Shown piece by piece: positions 37,146-45,292 of a stretch of 64,000 nucleotides of DNA. Position 1 is the stretch's first letter. Each line of letters begins with the position of its first letter. The stretch covers positions 6,531 to 70,530 of the forward strand of contig CBDBJK010000027.1 of the NCBI GenBank assembly GCA_965206395.1, read 5' to 3'. Under the pieces are notes generated by a model. That model searched no databases, was not told the origin of the DNA, and was given only the letters and a program-made list of their open reading frames with translations. Position numbers and translations under genes: made by a program. The stretch is from CBDBJK01 sp965206395 (GTDB lineage: Bacteria; Chloroflexota; Dehalococcoidia; Lucifugimonadales; CATOSD01).

Positions 37146-37266
37146 TTCCTGCACGTGGCTGCAGGTGATGGATTTGGGGGGAATTACTTCAAGCCATTCA
37201 ATCACCTCTATGCCAGAAGCTCGAAGACCCACATACAGACGTGTTGTAAAAGGAAAATATAACTAA

Positions 37267-38146
37267 GAGCGTCTAACAAAACCATTATTGGAACAGAAAG
37301 CGAGAGCAGATGATGGCACAACCTATGGCCAAGAAAGCCTCATGTATGTCTGCCCTGCGCTCATATCGAACCCGTAAGCGTCGGAACTGATGAAGCCAAC
37401 TCAGGCTTCTCTCAACCACCCATCTATGCACACCCAACCCGCTGCCATGCGGCTCACCTCGCTTGGCCAGCAGCGGCCAGATATGTCGCTTCTTCAACTC
37501 CTTGCGAACAGGCTCAGAGTCATACCCTCTGTCTCCCTGCGCCTGAAGAGGACGCTTGCGAGGCCTGCCTCGCTTGCCCTTGACAGCAGATATGGCATCC
37601 ACCAACTCAAGGGCTTGGGTGACATCGTGAGCGTTCGCGCCAGTCAACCTGACCGCCAGTGGAATGCCCTGGGCATCGGTTATGATATGATGCTTGCTAC
37701 CCGCCTTCGCCCTGTCCGTGGGGTTGGGGCCTGTTTTCTGCCCCCAAAAACTGCTCGCACTGAAGCACTGTCCAGCACTGCGCGAGTCCAGTCTATGCGC
37801 TCAGCTGCTTGCAGGCGCTCAAGGCATACCAAGTGGATGCGCTCCCAGACTCCCGACTGGTGCCAATCTCTGAGGCGCCTCCAGCAGGTCATCCCACTGC
37901 CACAGTCCATCTCCTTGGGTAGGTCTTCCCAGCCAATGCCTGTCTTTAGCACGAACAGTATCCCACTTAGGACCTGTCTGTCAGGTATCCTGGGCCTTCC
38001 TCCTTTCGGCTTCGGTGGTTGTGGCGGCAGTAAAGGTTGCACCAGTTCCCAGAATTCATCGCTTACAAGGGGCTTAGACATTAGGTCATCCTCCTCCAGA
38101 GAATGTCCAGATTCTAACCCCTTTTATTAGGTTTTGTTAGACGCTC
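37267..38146 (-). mobile_element. IS5-family (IS427-type) insertion sequence, copy 1
   Basis: 880 bases with perfect terminal inverted repeats (GAGCGTCTAACAAAACC at the left and its complement at the right) and a TAA target duplication (37264-37266, 38147-38149). The copy at 40435-41314 has the same length; I see only two base differences, both in the distal transposase frame. This copy landed in an intergenic stretch between the DUF6295 gene and the second MetE-like gene. Confidence 0.93.
37285..38081 (-). CDS. IS5-family transposase, copy 1 (two frames, -1 frameshift)
   Basis: The first frame starts MSKPLVSDEFWELVQPLLPP and contains the DUF4096-type domain, ending past DSASVRAVFGG. The second frame continues QKTGPNPTDRAKAGSKHH and TGANAHDVTQ to the C-terminus with GDRGYDSE and VVERSLSWLHQFRRL. 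The DDE residues are Asp of DSAS, Asp of DRGYDS and Glu of VVERS. The frames join by a -1 shift at a TTTTTGGGGGC run (plus-strand 37741-37750). Relative to copy 2 it has Ser-Ala-Val instead of Pro-Ala-Ala in VDAI-xAx. Confidence 0.88.
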
Positions 38147-38155
38147 TAAGTGTTA

Positions 38156-38194
38156 CCAAACGCTCTGATGCCTGCTAGGTATCAGAGCGTTTGG
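38156..38194 (-). terminator. Terminator hairpin of the second MetE-like gene
   Basis: A 14-base perfect stem CCAAACGCTCTGAT/ATCAGAGCGTTTGG extended by GCC/GGT wobble pairing. It overlaps the stop codon (38182-38184) of the minus-strand gene. T-richness after the stem on the minus strand is modest (GGTAACAC). Confidence 0.6.
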
Positions 38195-39201
38195 CGAACG
38201 ACCTCGGCTGTCTCAACCAGGAGCCTTGCCTTGGCGTGTGCCAGTTTTCGATCGATGGTTCTGAGGCCACAGTCCGGAGCTATGAGTAGACGCTCAGGAG
38301 CCACAGTCCTCAGCGCAGAATTCACCTGATTTACAAGGTCTTGCACCGGCGGTGCGGGGGTGTCGCCCGGGTCAAGACATCCGAGCATCACTAACCGGTC
38401 CTGGCACAGACTGAGGACAGCAGGATCGTAGCCACTCCTGGCGAACTCCACTGAAAATCCCTCGATTCTGGTCTGCATAAGGAGTTCCAGAAGTTCAGGA
38501 TACGTGTATTCGTACTGACGAACACCGACGCCAGGATAGCCATAGCACAGATGGACTATCGTGGGGACTGTCACGCCCTCTAGACAGCGGTCGAGAGCCT
38601 GCGCGCCATATCCCGCGACCTTTTCATGGTATCGAGTCATGGCAGGCTCGTCGATCTGCAACACATCGGCCCCAGCAGCTTGCAGGTCGAGCAGCTCCAT
38701 GTTGAGAGCTGTGGCGACGTCCATTGCCAGAGCTTCCTCATCTCCGTAAGCCTCGTCATAGGTAGAATCGATGATTGTCATGGGGCCTGGAACCGTCATC
38801 TTGACCGGTTTGGCAGTGCGGGCTTTCACGAAAAGGAAATCATCGACAGCCGCAGGAGAACGACGCTGTACACGGCCTACCACGCAGGGGACAGGTCGCT
38901 CGGTAGTTCGTCGCCGGATAGCCTTCGGCTGCCTCTTATCGAGGTCAATGCCGTCCCATGCAGCTAGGATGTGATGGATGAAGCTTAATCGCCTCTGCTC
39001 CCCGTCCGTGAGCAGATCAAGGCCCACTTCCTCCTGCTCACGAAGGCAGAGCACCGTCGCATCGTCCTGAGCTTCCAGGAGAGGATCGCCGTCAAGAGCG
39101 AACTCTGTGCGTAGGCGATCGCCCTGTTCGGTCGAACGGACAAGCCAACCCGGTTGCGGAAAGCTTCCGACGGTGGTTGCCGCGACTGGCGGAAGTTGCA
39201 T
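38182..39201 (-). CDS. MetE C-terminal-domain-type (core) methyltransferase, second copy
   Basis: 339 residues, again only the catalytic barrel of cobalamin-independent methionine synthase. Zinc ligands are visible as His and Cys in VHLCYGYPG (about residue 215), Glu in GFSVEFARSG (about 250) and Cys in APDCGLRTI (about 313). TTVGSFPQPGWLV at the start and VPGPMTIIDSTYDEAY (about 135) are typical. It differs considerably from the protein at 15296, so the two probably have different methyl donors or roles. GAGGAGGGAATTACT precedes the ATG. Confidence 0.9.
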   Translation of the reverse strand: MQLPPVAATTVGSFPQPGWLVRSTEQGDRLRTEFALDGDPLLEAQDDATVLCLREQEEVGLDLLTDGEQRRLSFIHHILAAWDGIDLDKRQPKAIRRRTTERPVPCVVGRVQRRSPAAVDDFLFVKARTAKPVKMTVPGPMTIIDSTYDEAYGDEEALAMDVATALNMELLDLQAAGADVLQIDEPAMTRYHEKVAGYGAQALDRCLEGVTVPTIVHLCYGYPGVGVRQYEYTYPELLELLMQTRIEGFSVEFARSGYDPAVLSLCQDRLVMLGCLDPGDTPAPPVQDLVNQVNSALRTVAPERLLIAPDCGLRTIDRKLAHAKARLLVETAEVVRQTL

Positions 39202-39737
39202 AGTAATTCCCTCCTCTGAGCAATCGGCAAATTTAGCCGTTGTCTCGGTCTAGTCTATCAAGATTTCCCCATGCATAGTAACTGGCGTGGCGATTCCTAT
39301 GGGGATTCCTGTCACGTCACCGATGAGCGAGATAATTGGCGAGATATTCAGCGCCAAGCCATTGAGTGCTGTAAGACTTTGGACCCTCGGCAATCGTCCG
39401 TAACAGGCAATTTTCCGTTGGCAACGCAAAGATAGTCGCCGTCACCTCTTCTGCAACCCCCAGTTTCGCCTCAGACGCTTGACAATCATGCAAGAATGCT
39501 TTAGTCTTGTTCTACAAGAGCCATTCTTCACAAGATTATAAGTTTCAGTGTTGAAAGAGGGCTCGTTCGTAAGGATACAGAAATTCGCCTCAATCGATTC
39601 CTAGGAAGGTGTCGAAATGTGATAGTTGTCTAGTTTTCAGACTAGCCTTAACACGAATGCCGAACCGTGCTACATCGACACATGAACAGTCAATGAGCAC
39701 CTGATCAATCCATCTAGTCAATCAAGGAGAATAACTC
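39202..39737. other. 536-base intergenic region without recognisable gene
   Basis: No convincing coding frame, tRNA or repeat unit is visible. The region is upstream of both the minus-strand MetE-like gene and the plus-strand small DNA-binding-like protein, so it should contain their promoters. The base composition becomes more A/T-rich toward 39480-39700. The ribosome site AAGGAGAATAACTC lies at its right end. Confidence 0.5.
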
Positions 39738-39938
39738 ATGTCAACAAGCAAAAAAGCAGTAAGCGTCCTTTTCGATGATGAGGAGTACGCAGATTTGGTC
39801 CGAAAATCCGCCGAGTTGACTCTGGCGGAGGGGCGTCGCGTCTCGGTCGCTGAGTTAGTCCGTAGGGCGACGCTCGCAGAATACACGCAAAAAAGAAAGG
39901 CTGCTGAACAGTTAAAGGTATCGTCCACTGAGAGTTAA
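39738..39938 (+). CDS. Small ribbon-helix-helix-like protein
   Basis: 66 residues. An initial beta strand (KKAVSVLFDDEEYADLV) is followed by helix-turn-helix segments (RKSAELTLAEGRRVSVAELVRRATLAEYTQKRKAAEQ), as in MetJ/Arc-type DNA-binding proteins and many antitoxins. AAGGAGAATAACTC precedes the ATG. No toxin gene lies next to it; the next gene is the protein kinase 160 bases on, so it could be a local regulator of the TelA/VWA locus. A hairpin terminator follows. Confidence 0.6.
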   Translation: MSTSKKAVSVLFDDEEYADLVRKSAELTLAEGRRVSVAELVRRATLAEYTQKRKAAEQLKVSSTES

Positions 39939-39976
39939 CGCCTTGTAATCAATGCGTAGCAAATTCTTCGGCTTTT

Positions 39977-40009
39977 GCCAGTATTATTGCTGCGCTCAAT
40001 AATACTGGC
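39977..40009 (+). terminator. Hairpin after the small DNA-binding-like gene
   Basis: A perfect 12-base stem GCCAGTATTATT/AATAATACTGGC with a 9-base loop, 38 bases after the stop codon. A T-run is lacking, so the function is inferred from the stem and position. Confidence 0.5.
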
Positions 40010-40099
40010 GCTTACTCCTCGCCGTAACCAATCGTCCGTCGCGAAAATGTGCGGCATTATTGAGGAATTGTCAAACACTACCATAGGCCAGTGAGAGTC

Positions 40100-40434
40100 A
40101 TGGAAAAACGGTCGTTAGGTAAGGGTCGATACACACTCATTGAGAGGCTCGGAGAAGGGGCCGCCAAAGAGGTATTCCTTGCAAGGGACGAGGCTCTTCA
40201 TCGAGACGTGGCGCTGTGCATGTTCAAGCCATCCATGCTCAAAAGCTTTATCAACCGGGTTGAGACTGAATCAAGGACTCTTGCCAGCCTCAACCACCCC
40301 AACATCATAGCCATATATGATGTTCTCGACGACGATGGCAGGTACATGATTACCGAGTATGTGTCCGGTGGTAGCCTGAAGTCGAAGATGGACAGGGACT
40401 GGAAAGGTGGCTCTGACCTGGGCGAGGTTACTAA
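40100..40434 (+). pseudogene. Serine/threonine protein kinase, 5' fragment (split by IS)
   Basis: About 111 residues of the kinase N-lobe: YTLIERLGEGAAKEVFLARD (Gly-rich loop), DVALCMFKPSMLK, a Glu-containing helix (NRVETESRTLASLNHPNIIAIYD) and the hinge YMITEYVSGGSL. The usual VAxK lysine position is Cys (VALC), with a Lys three residues later, as in some Chloroflexota kinases. ATG 40100 is preferred over GTG 40091. The frame stops in an IS5-type element inserted at 40435. Removing the element and one TAA repeat restores GEVTKIAFEVAGAL, so the break is recent. Confidence 0.85.
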
Positions 40435-41314
40435 GAGCGTCTAACAAAACCATTATTGGAACAGAAAGCGAGAGCAGATGATGGCACAACCTATGGCCAA
40501 GAAAGCCTCATGTATGTCTGCCCTGCGCTCATATCGAACCCGTAAGCGTCGGAACTGATGAAGCCAACTCAGGCTTCTCTCAACCACCCATCTATGCACA
40601 CCCAACCCGCTGCCATGCGGCTCACCTCGCTTGGCCAGCAGCGGCCAGATATGTCGCTTCTTCAACTCCTTGCGAACAGGCTCAGAGTCATACCCTCTGT
40701 CTCCCTGCGCCTGAAGAGGACGCTTGCGAGGCCTGCCTCGCTTGCCCTTGGCAGCAGGTATGGCATCCACCAACTCAAGGGCTTGGGTGACATCGTGAGC
40801 GTTCGCGCCAGTCAACCTGACCGCCAGTGGAATGCCCTGGGCATCGGTTATGATATGATGCTTGCTACCCGCCTTCGCCCTGTCCGTGGGGTTGGGGCCT
40901 GTTTTCTGCCCCCAAAAACTGCTCGCACTGAAGCACTGTCCAGCACTGCGCGAGTCCAGTCTATGCGCTCAGCTGCTTGCAGGCGCTCAAGGCATACCAA
41001 GTGGATGCGCTCCCAGACTCCCGACTGGTGCCAATCTCTGAGGCGCCTCCAGCAGGTCATCCCACTGCCACAGTCCATCTCCTTGGGTAGGTCTTCCCAG
41101 CCAATGCCTGTCTTTAGCACGAACAGTATCCCACTTAGGACCTGTCTGTCAGGTATCCTGGGCCTTCCTCCTTTCGGCTTCGGTGGTTGTGGCGGCAGTA
41201 AAGGTTGCACCAGTTCCCAGAATTCATCGCTTACAAGGGGCTTAGACATTAGGTCATCCTCCTCCAGAGAATGTCCAGATTCTAACCCCTTTTATTAGGT
41301 TTTGTTAGACGCTC
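40435..41314 (-). mobile_element. IS5-family (IS427-type) insertion sequence, copy 2, inside the kinase gene
   Basis: 880 bases, same ends and length as the element at 37267. The target duplication is TAA (40432-40434 and 41315-41317). It lies in the codon that follows GEVT of the kinase, in the orientation opposite to the kinase gene. Two differences from copy 1 are seen, near 40750 and 40759. Confidence 0.93.
40453..41249 (-). CDS. IS5-family transposase, copy 2 (two frames, -1 frameshift)
   Basis: Same two-frame design as the transposase in the 37267 element: first frame MSKPLVSDEFWELVQPLLPP, second frame from TGANAHDVTQ onward, joined at the TTTTTGGGGGC run (plus-strand 40909-40918). The distal frame has VDAIPAAKGKRGR. 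Both frames are open, so the element may still be active. Confidence 0.88.
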
Positions 41315-42740
41315 TAAGATTGCTTTCGAGGTTGCCGGCGCCCTCAGCTTCACCCACGCTAAAGGCATATTTCACAGGGACGTGAAGCCGAGCAACGTGA
41401 TGCTGACGCCGGAAGGCACGGCCAAGCTGGGAGATTTCGGCATGGCCAAACCCTTCAGCGACGAGTCCATCAGTGGAACTGGCGCAATCGAGGGCACTAT
41501 CCCTTACATGTCACCAGAGCAGGCTAAGGGGTTGCCCCCAGATAGTCCCAGCGACATGTATTCTTTTGGGGTAACGCTCTACGAAATGGTGACTGGCCGC
41601 AGGCCCTTCCATGGGGAGGATGTTTCGGTGCTGCTCCATCACCTGAACTCTATTCCTCCCCCTCCAACAAGATTCATGCTGGCCTGTCCTCCTCGGCTTG
41701 AGACGTTGATTCTGAACCTGCTGGAAAAAGACCCTGAATTGCGTCCTTCGGCATCCAGTGCGGAGGAGGAGTTGCGAAGCATCCGGGCAGAGTTTCTGGG
41801 CGAGAGATCAAAACCTATTGTTCCCATCTCTGCAATTCCCGGCGCGAATGACGAGGACGATGGGGAAATCGAAATCCCTTCGCTGGAATCTCTGCAAGTT
41901 GGGCGGCTTTCAGATGCCCTTCAATTCCCTTCGACAGTCGTCCCGCTGTTCGCCGCCGCCCTGGCGTTAATGTTTCTAATCCTGCCGTTGCCTGGATTTT
42001 CGGCGATTGCATCAATCATCGTGATAGTCGGAGCAGGAAGTATCGCCGCCGCTTCCTTCGTCTGGCGCTATTTCGTCCGATACGGTCAGGACTACGCCAT
42101 ACGAATGCAGGAGTTGTTTGAACGTCAAGAGCACGCAAGAAGGGCGCAGGAACGGCGAGCGTTGAGAGAATTACGGGATACGCTGCGAACCGGATTCACG
42201 AGCATAAAGTCTTCCGAAGGCGTCCGATCGTTAAATCGTCTGGTGAATGAGTATGAGCAGCTTCAGGCGGTTGTAAGGGGTTGGCCAGAGCCGAACCTCG
42301 TGCCCATCGGCCAAATACCAATACTTATAGGCCAGACCTCCAGGGAGGGGCTCGACATGCTTTATGGCGTGCTATATCGGCTGCAAATCGTCGACACATC
42401 AGACAAAAAGGGGCTGGAGGCGGAAGTTGAGACTCTGGAGAGAGACATACTGTTGCTGAAAGAGGACGAGACTCAAGCGGAGTTACTTAAGATACGCGAG
42501 GCTATGCTCTCGGCGCGAAATGAACATCTGAGATTGCTGAGCAGCCAAGAGTTACGGGCCGCGGAGTTCTTGCTCAGATCAAGTCTTATCGAAAGCTCCC
42601 TGAATCGGACTCGAATCGAACTGGCTTCTCTGAGGATTGACGGCTCTAAAGGAAGCGTCAGTGCCGTTGTCGAAGCGCTGCAGAGGACTATTGATCAGGC
42701 CAGAAAGGTCATGGAGGAGATGCGCGATCTTGGATTTTAA
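41315..42740 (+). pseudogene. Serine/threonine protein kinase, 3' fragment with membrane and coiled-coil parts
   Basis: The rest of the kinase split by the IS. The catalytic loop FHRDVKPSNVML, DFGMAKPF and SPEQAKGLPPDSPSDMYSFG complete a canonical C-lobe. Two hydrophobic segments follow (VVPLFAAALALMFLILPLPG and ASIIVIVGAGSIAAASFVW), then a long charged coiled coil (QELFERQEHARRAQERRALR and beyond). The rebuilt protein is 585 residues. The topology suggests a cytoplasmic kinase anchored by a membrane hairpin with a cytoplasmic coiled-coil tail. telA follows after 67 bases. Confidence 0.85.
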
Positions 42741-42807
42741 ATAAACTCAAAGAGAGTCAGCAGAGCATCTATCGTCTAAGCAGCAAGCCATTTTCTGGAG
42801 TTAAGTT

Positions 42808-44010
42808 ATGGTTTCGGAACAACGCCCTGATGAACTAGAGGAAGAGCAAGAATTAATCCCGTCAAGCACTAAAAGCATGACGCCCGTAGATGCGGTTGAG
42901 CCGACAGCCCCTCAAGGCATGTCAGAGGATGAGCGTAACGAACTGCGCGAGCGTGCCAAGGCATTGGTAGGAGAGCTTTCCAGCGTTGAGGGCGCAAAGG
43001 AGATGGAGCTGATAGACAGCGTGACGAGCGTTGGAATTCAGGCACAAAGGAGCAGCAGACCTGAGCTAGACCTTTTAAGGGTGCGCGTTGGCGAAATGCT
43101 CTCACAAGAGGGGACCGGGAGCGATATTGCTGGAAGCCTTGTCGATCTACGCATGACGCTCAAAGAGATAAACCCCAATGAATTAAACAACCCCAGCCGT
43201 CTGAGGAGCTTGACCTCGATTGTACCCTTCGTCGACCGCCTCCCCTCTCCAATAAAGGTGCTGCAGAAGATTGCGATCAAGTACGAGCCTGTCTCCAGGC
43301 AGATTGACGTGATTGAAACGAAGCTTCGAGAAGGCCGAATGATGCTGACGAGGGACAACGTCGAACTGAGGCAGGTCTATGAGCGGGTTGAGGAGCAGCG
43401 ACTTCCGGTACAAAAGAATGCATATCTGGGAGAACTGCTGATGGCGGAGTTGCAGGCCCTGATTGATCAGACCGACAACCCTGTCAAAGCCGATAGGATT
43501 CGAGATGCTTTGTACAACGTCTCCATCAGGGTGCAGAACCTGCGGGTGATGGACCGGGTGTACGACCAATTCTTCGTCAGCATCGAGATGACCCGTCAGA
43601 ACAACACACGGCTGGGCCAAGCGGTGGAGCAAACCTTGAGTGTCGCCACAAACGTTGTAACGGTTGGCCTTGCCATCCAATCTGCCCTTATCCGCGAACG
43701 ACAGGTGATGGAAGCCAACGCACGCGCGCAGCAGTTCATCGGCGATTTGATAGTCGCCAACGCCGAGGCGATCAAAAGGCATACAGAGGAGATTGGTGAG
43801 GTTTATAACAACCCCGTGATAGCGATAGATAAGATTGCTCAGGCTCACCAGGAGCTGATCGAGGCGATGGATCTCGCGGAACGCTTGAAGCAAGAAGGTA
43901 TTGAAAAGGCACGAGTGAACATCACCGAACTCAGCCGACTATCCGAAGAGTTTCAGCAGAGGGCCGGGGCGCTTCGTGGTGCAGACAAAGTAGAGTCCGT
44001 TGAGGCATGA
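42808..44010 (+). CDS. TelA family protein (toxic anion resistance)
   Basis: 400 residues. The C-terminal two thirds match the TelA family: VDRLPSPIKVLQKIAIKYEP (about residue 137), a helical stretch with LRVMDRVYDQFFVSIEMTRQNN (about 247), AVEQTLSVATNVVTVGLAIQ (about 272) and ANARAQQFIGDLIVANAEAI (about 305). The N-terminal 60 residues are acidic and probably disordered. TelA proteins were named for tellurite resistance and recur beside VWA and kinase genes; the molecular mechanism is not known. GGAG lies 7 bases before the ATG. It sits between the kinase and the VWA genes on the same strand. Confidence 0.85.
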   Translation: MVSEQRPDELEEEQELIPSSTKSMTPVDAVEPTAPQGMSEDERNELRERAKALVGELSSVEGAKEMELIDSVTSVGIQAQRSSRPELDLLRVRVGEMLSQEGTGSDIAGSLVDLRMTLKEINPNELNNPSRLRSLTSIVPFVDRLPSPIKVLQKIAIKYEPVSRQIDVIETKLREGRMMLTRDNVELRQVYERVEEQRLPVQKNAYLGELLMAELQALIDQTDNPVKADRIRDALYNVSIRVQNLRVMDRVYDQFFVSIEMTRQNNTRLGQAVEQTLSVATNVVTVGLAIQSALIRERQVMEANARAQQFIGDLIVANAEAIKRHTEEIGEVYNNPVIAIDKIAQAHQELIEAMDLAERLKQEGIEKARVNITELSRLSEEFQQRAGALRGADKVESVEA

Positions 44011-44049
44011 AGACGGCAAATTATTTAACTACCAGATTCCTTTCGATTA

Positions 44050-44867
44050 GGTTGTGTTGACATTTCATCTGAGCCATATGAGAGCACCGACGAAGTTCAA
44101 GAATCCCAGGAAACGCGATGACAGCTTGTCAAAGCGAGAGAAGATATGCCGGTAGTGCTTGATCTTGTTGATGAAACACTCCACAAGGTGGCGCTTCGGT
44201 AAAGGTACTCATCATACTCTCGTGGCGTCTTTCGATTTGACCGAGGTGGAATCACAGGTAACGCGCCCCTGCCCAGGATGCATTGGAGAAAATCCATCGA
44301 ATCGTATCCCTTATCAGCAATCACATGCTCGGTTTCGAAATCAGCAATCAATGCCTGTGCCTGGGTGATGTCGTGACGTTGACCTGCTGTGAGCTCAAAG
44401 CGCAACGGGTTGCCCAATCCATCCACGCTCACGTGGATCTTGGTACTGAACCCGCCTCGGCTCCGGCCAAGAGCTTGGGCCGATTGGCCACCGTTTTTTT
44501 GGAGGCTCCAGCAGCACAGGGATGAGCGCGAACCACAGTGCTATCACAGTGCTATCAATGATGACATGCTCCATATCGGGGTCTTGCACAAAATGCTGAT
44601 GCATTCGTTCCCATACACCCTTTTCACACCAGCGTGCGAAGCGCTTATATACGCTGTTCCAGTGACCGTAGTGCTCAGGCAGCAGTCTCCAAGGAGCACC
44701 ACTTCGTGCCATCCACAGGATGGCCTCGACGTAGCGCCTGCAATCGTCCTCCTCTCCAACGTAGAGGTCTGGGCATGAGCGCAGAAATTCAAGGATTTTC
44801 GACCATTGTTCATTGCGTAATTCAGTCGTTGACATGTATCCATTATGCACCAAATGTCAACACAACC
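44050..44867 (-). mobile_element. IS5-family insertion sequence, different type, decayed
   Basis: 818 bases with perfect 16-base terminal inverted repeats (GGTTGTGTTGACATTT) and TA on each side (44048-44049, 44868-44869). It is unrelated in sequence to the 37267/40435 element. The transposase frames are damaged (see the pseudogene), so it is probably inactive by itself. It lies between telA and a truncated membrane-protein frame. Confidence 0.88.
44065..44835 (-). pseudogene. IS5-family transposase, frame-damaged
   Basis: Begins MSTTELRNEQWSKILEFLRS and keeps WMARSGAPWRLLPEHYG and MEHVIIDST. A perfect 11-base tandem duplication (plus-strand CACAGTGCTAT, 44534-44555) then shifts the frame; without it the protein would continue VVRAHPCAAGASKK. 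A normal -1 slippage site (run of seven A) would follow, leading to TKIHVSVDGLGNPLRFELTA and ADKGYDSMDF. A second indel after EYDEYLYR breaks the C-terminus, which in another frame reads RHLVECFINKIKHYRHIF. Confidence 0.85.
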
Positions 44868-44869
44868 TA

Positions 44870-45090
44870 GTGTGCGAGCCTTAGGCTTTTACATATTGGC
44901 GTTTGCCAGTATAGGAATTGCGTACGGAACCGCGGAGGTAGCCACCGGATACGTCAACCCTAGGATCGAGTTGGAGGCAGCCTATCCAAGCGATTATCCG
45001 GGGTGTCCGGACATATTTAACGTGCTTATGTTCAGCATTCCGTATGCGATCTGGTGGGTCGCGGTTGCGGCGTACGACCTGTGGCGTAGA
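44870..45090 (+). pseudogene. Truncated membrane protein next to the decayed IS
   Basis: An open frame VRALGFYILAFASIGIAYGT...IFNVLMFSIPYAIWWVAVAAYDLW predicts two transmembrane segments around a short extracytoplasmic loop with two Cys-adjacent residues (YPGCPDIF). Its 5' end lies at the IS terminus with no ribosome site, and after WWVAVAAYDLWRRYRR the sequence turns into telA homology in another frame. It therefore looks truncated at both ends. Identity unknown. Confidence 0.5.
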
Positions 45091-45230
45091 TATCGGCGAA
45101 GTGGGCAGCAGCCCAGTGATAACGATAGACAAGATCGCGCAGGCTCACAAGGAGCTAATCAAGGCGATGGGTCTAGTAGAAAACTTGAAGCAGAAACGGG
45201 CCGATAGGACGCGAGAGAACCTCACCTGTT
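45089..45230 (+). pseudogene. Fragment of a second telA gene
   Basis: In the frame starting at 45089 the sequence reads DIGEVGSSPVITIDKIAQAH then KELIKAMGLVENLKQKRADR. This aligns with EIGEVYNNPVIAIDKIAQAH and QELIEAMDLAERLKQEGIEK of the intact telA (about 43793-43930). The nucleotide match is also evident. Only the C-terminal 45 or so residues are left, so it is a deletion remnant of a duplicated telA. Confidence 0.8.
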
Positions 45231-45292
45231 TGGCCCCATGCATAGGCAATCATTGAGGGTTTGAGGAGGAACCATCGGATGAAACGCTTACT

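Noticed and set aside
37390..38130. A 246-codon plus-strand frame found identically in both IS5-type copies (also 40558-41298)
   Set aside because: It is antisense to the transposase frames, low in domain-like patterns, and is duplicated only because the element is.
39738..40434. Toxin-antitoxin pair formed by the ribbon-helix-helix-like protein and its neighbour
   Set aside because: The neighbour is a large membrane kinase, a terminator-like hairpin separates them, and no small toxin is adjacent.
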